From Pontibacter deserti (GTDB lineage Bacteria; Bacteroidota; Bacteroidia; Cytophagales; Hymenobacteraceae), in contig NZ_JALPRS010000002.1 of assembly GCF_023630255.1 (NCBI RefSeq), positions 248,001 to 312,000 on the forward strand: a DNA stretch of 64,000 nt, in the 5' to 3' direction. The notes under the pieces are model-generated. The model ran no database searches. It saw only the letters and a program-made list of their open reading frames with translations, and was not told where the DNA came from. Below, piece after piece: positions 63,495 to 64,000 of this stretch (its first letter is position 1; each line of letters starts with the position of its first letter). A program made the translations under genes and the position numbers.

Positions 63495-64000
<506 letters not shown>

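Overview
The window looks like a chromosomal segment of a Bacteroidota (Cytophagales) bacterium, probably family Hymenobacteraceae (Pontibacter-like). Reasons: promoters of the TTG-N19..21-TAnnTTTG type, almost no Shine-Dalgarno sequences, a rplM-rpsI-rpsB-tsf operon, a guaB / double parvulin / MoxR neighbourhood, GLPGLI-era Bacteroidetes families (DUF2490, DUF3108, DUF4097, SPOR lipoproteins), and a long SecA. The genus is an inference from remembered protein resemblance; no search was run. I saw no rRNA, tRNA, CRISPR array, insertion sequence or prophage.

Layout. 1-10.6 kb: the S10-spc-alpha ribosomal cluster on the + strand, from the 3' end of rpsC through rplP, rpmC, rpsQ, rplN, rplX, rplE, rpsN, rpsH, rplF, rplR, rpsE, rpmD, rplO, secY, map, infA, rpmJ, rpsM, rpsK, rpsD, rpoA, rplQ, closed by a strong terminator. 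10.7-15.6 kb: carA, eno, an FtsB/DivIC-like septum protein and an HscA-type Hsp70. 15.7-24.4 kb: Ldh-family dehydrogenase, a large secreted helical-repeat protein, Ppx/GppA phosphatase, a secreted unknown, a SAM methyltransferase, dapF and two GNAT acetyltransferases. 24.6-36.1 kb: secA, deoC with an overlapping SPOR lipoprotein, a lipoprotein, an M20 amidohydrolase, a DUF2490 outer-membrane protein, Hsp20, a DegP/HtrA protease and an ALDH7-type aldehyde dehydrogenase. 36.3-41.6 kb: an ECF sigma / anti-sigma / DUF4097 operon, RidA-like protein, membrane-anchored MutS-like ATPase and two small unknowns. 41.8-44.6 kb (- strand): rplM-rpsI-rpsB-tsf. 44.7-53.8 kb: lipoprotein, ABC permease, quinone oxidoreductase, RluA-type synthase, PhoB/PhoR-like two-component pair, DUF3108 protein, recA, RimJ-like acetyltransferase. 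53.9-64 kb: SDR oxidoreductase, then a - strand run of an unknown, MoxR ATPase, SurA, a second parvulin lipoprotein carrying an OmpA domain, a complete RsbU-RsbV-RsbW partner-switching module, and the 3' part of guaB.

Most of the window is housekeeping. The best candidates for something under-described are the partner-switching module in a lineage without a classical SigB, the parvulin protein with an OmpA domain placed inside its C-terminal part, the membrane-embedded MutS-like ATPase, and a genome-style enrichment of AASTATA-type words (AACTATAG, AAGTATAC and complements) both between and inside genes outside the ribosomal block. Many + and - genes end in clean intrinsic terminators, several of which run straight into promoter-like elements.
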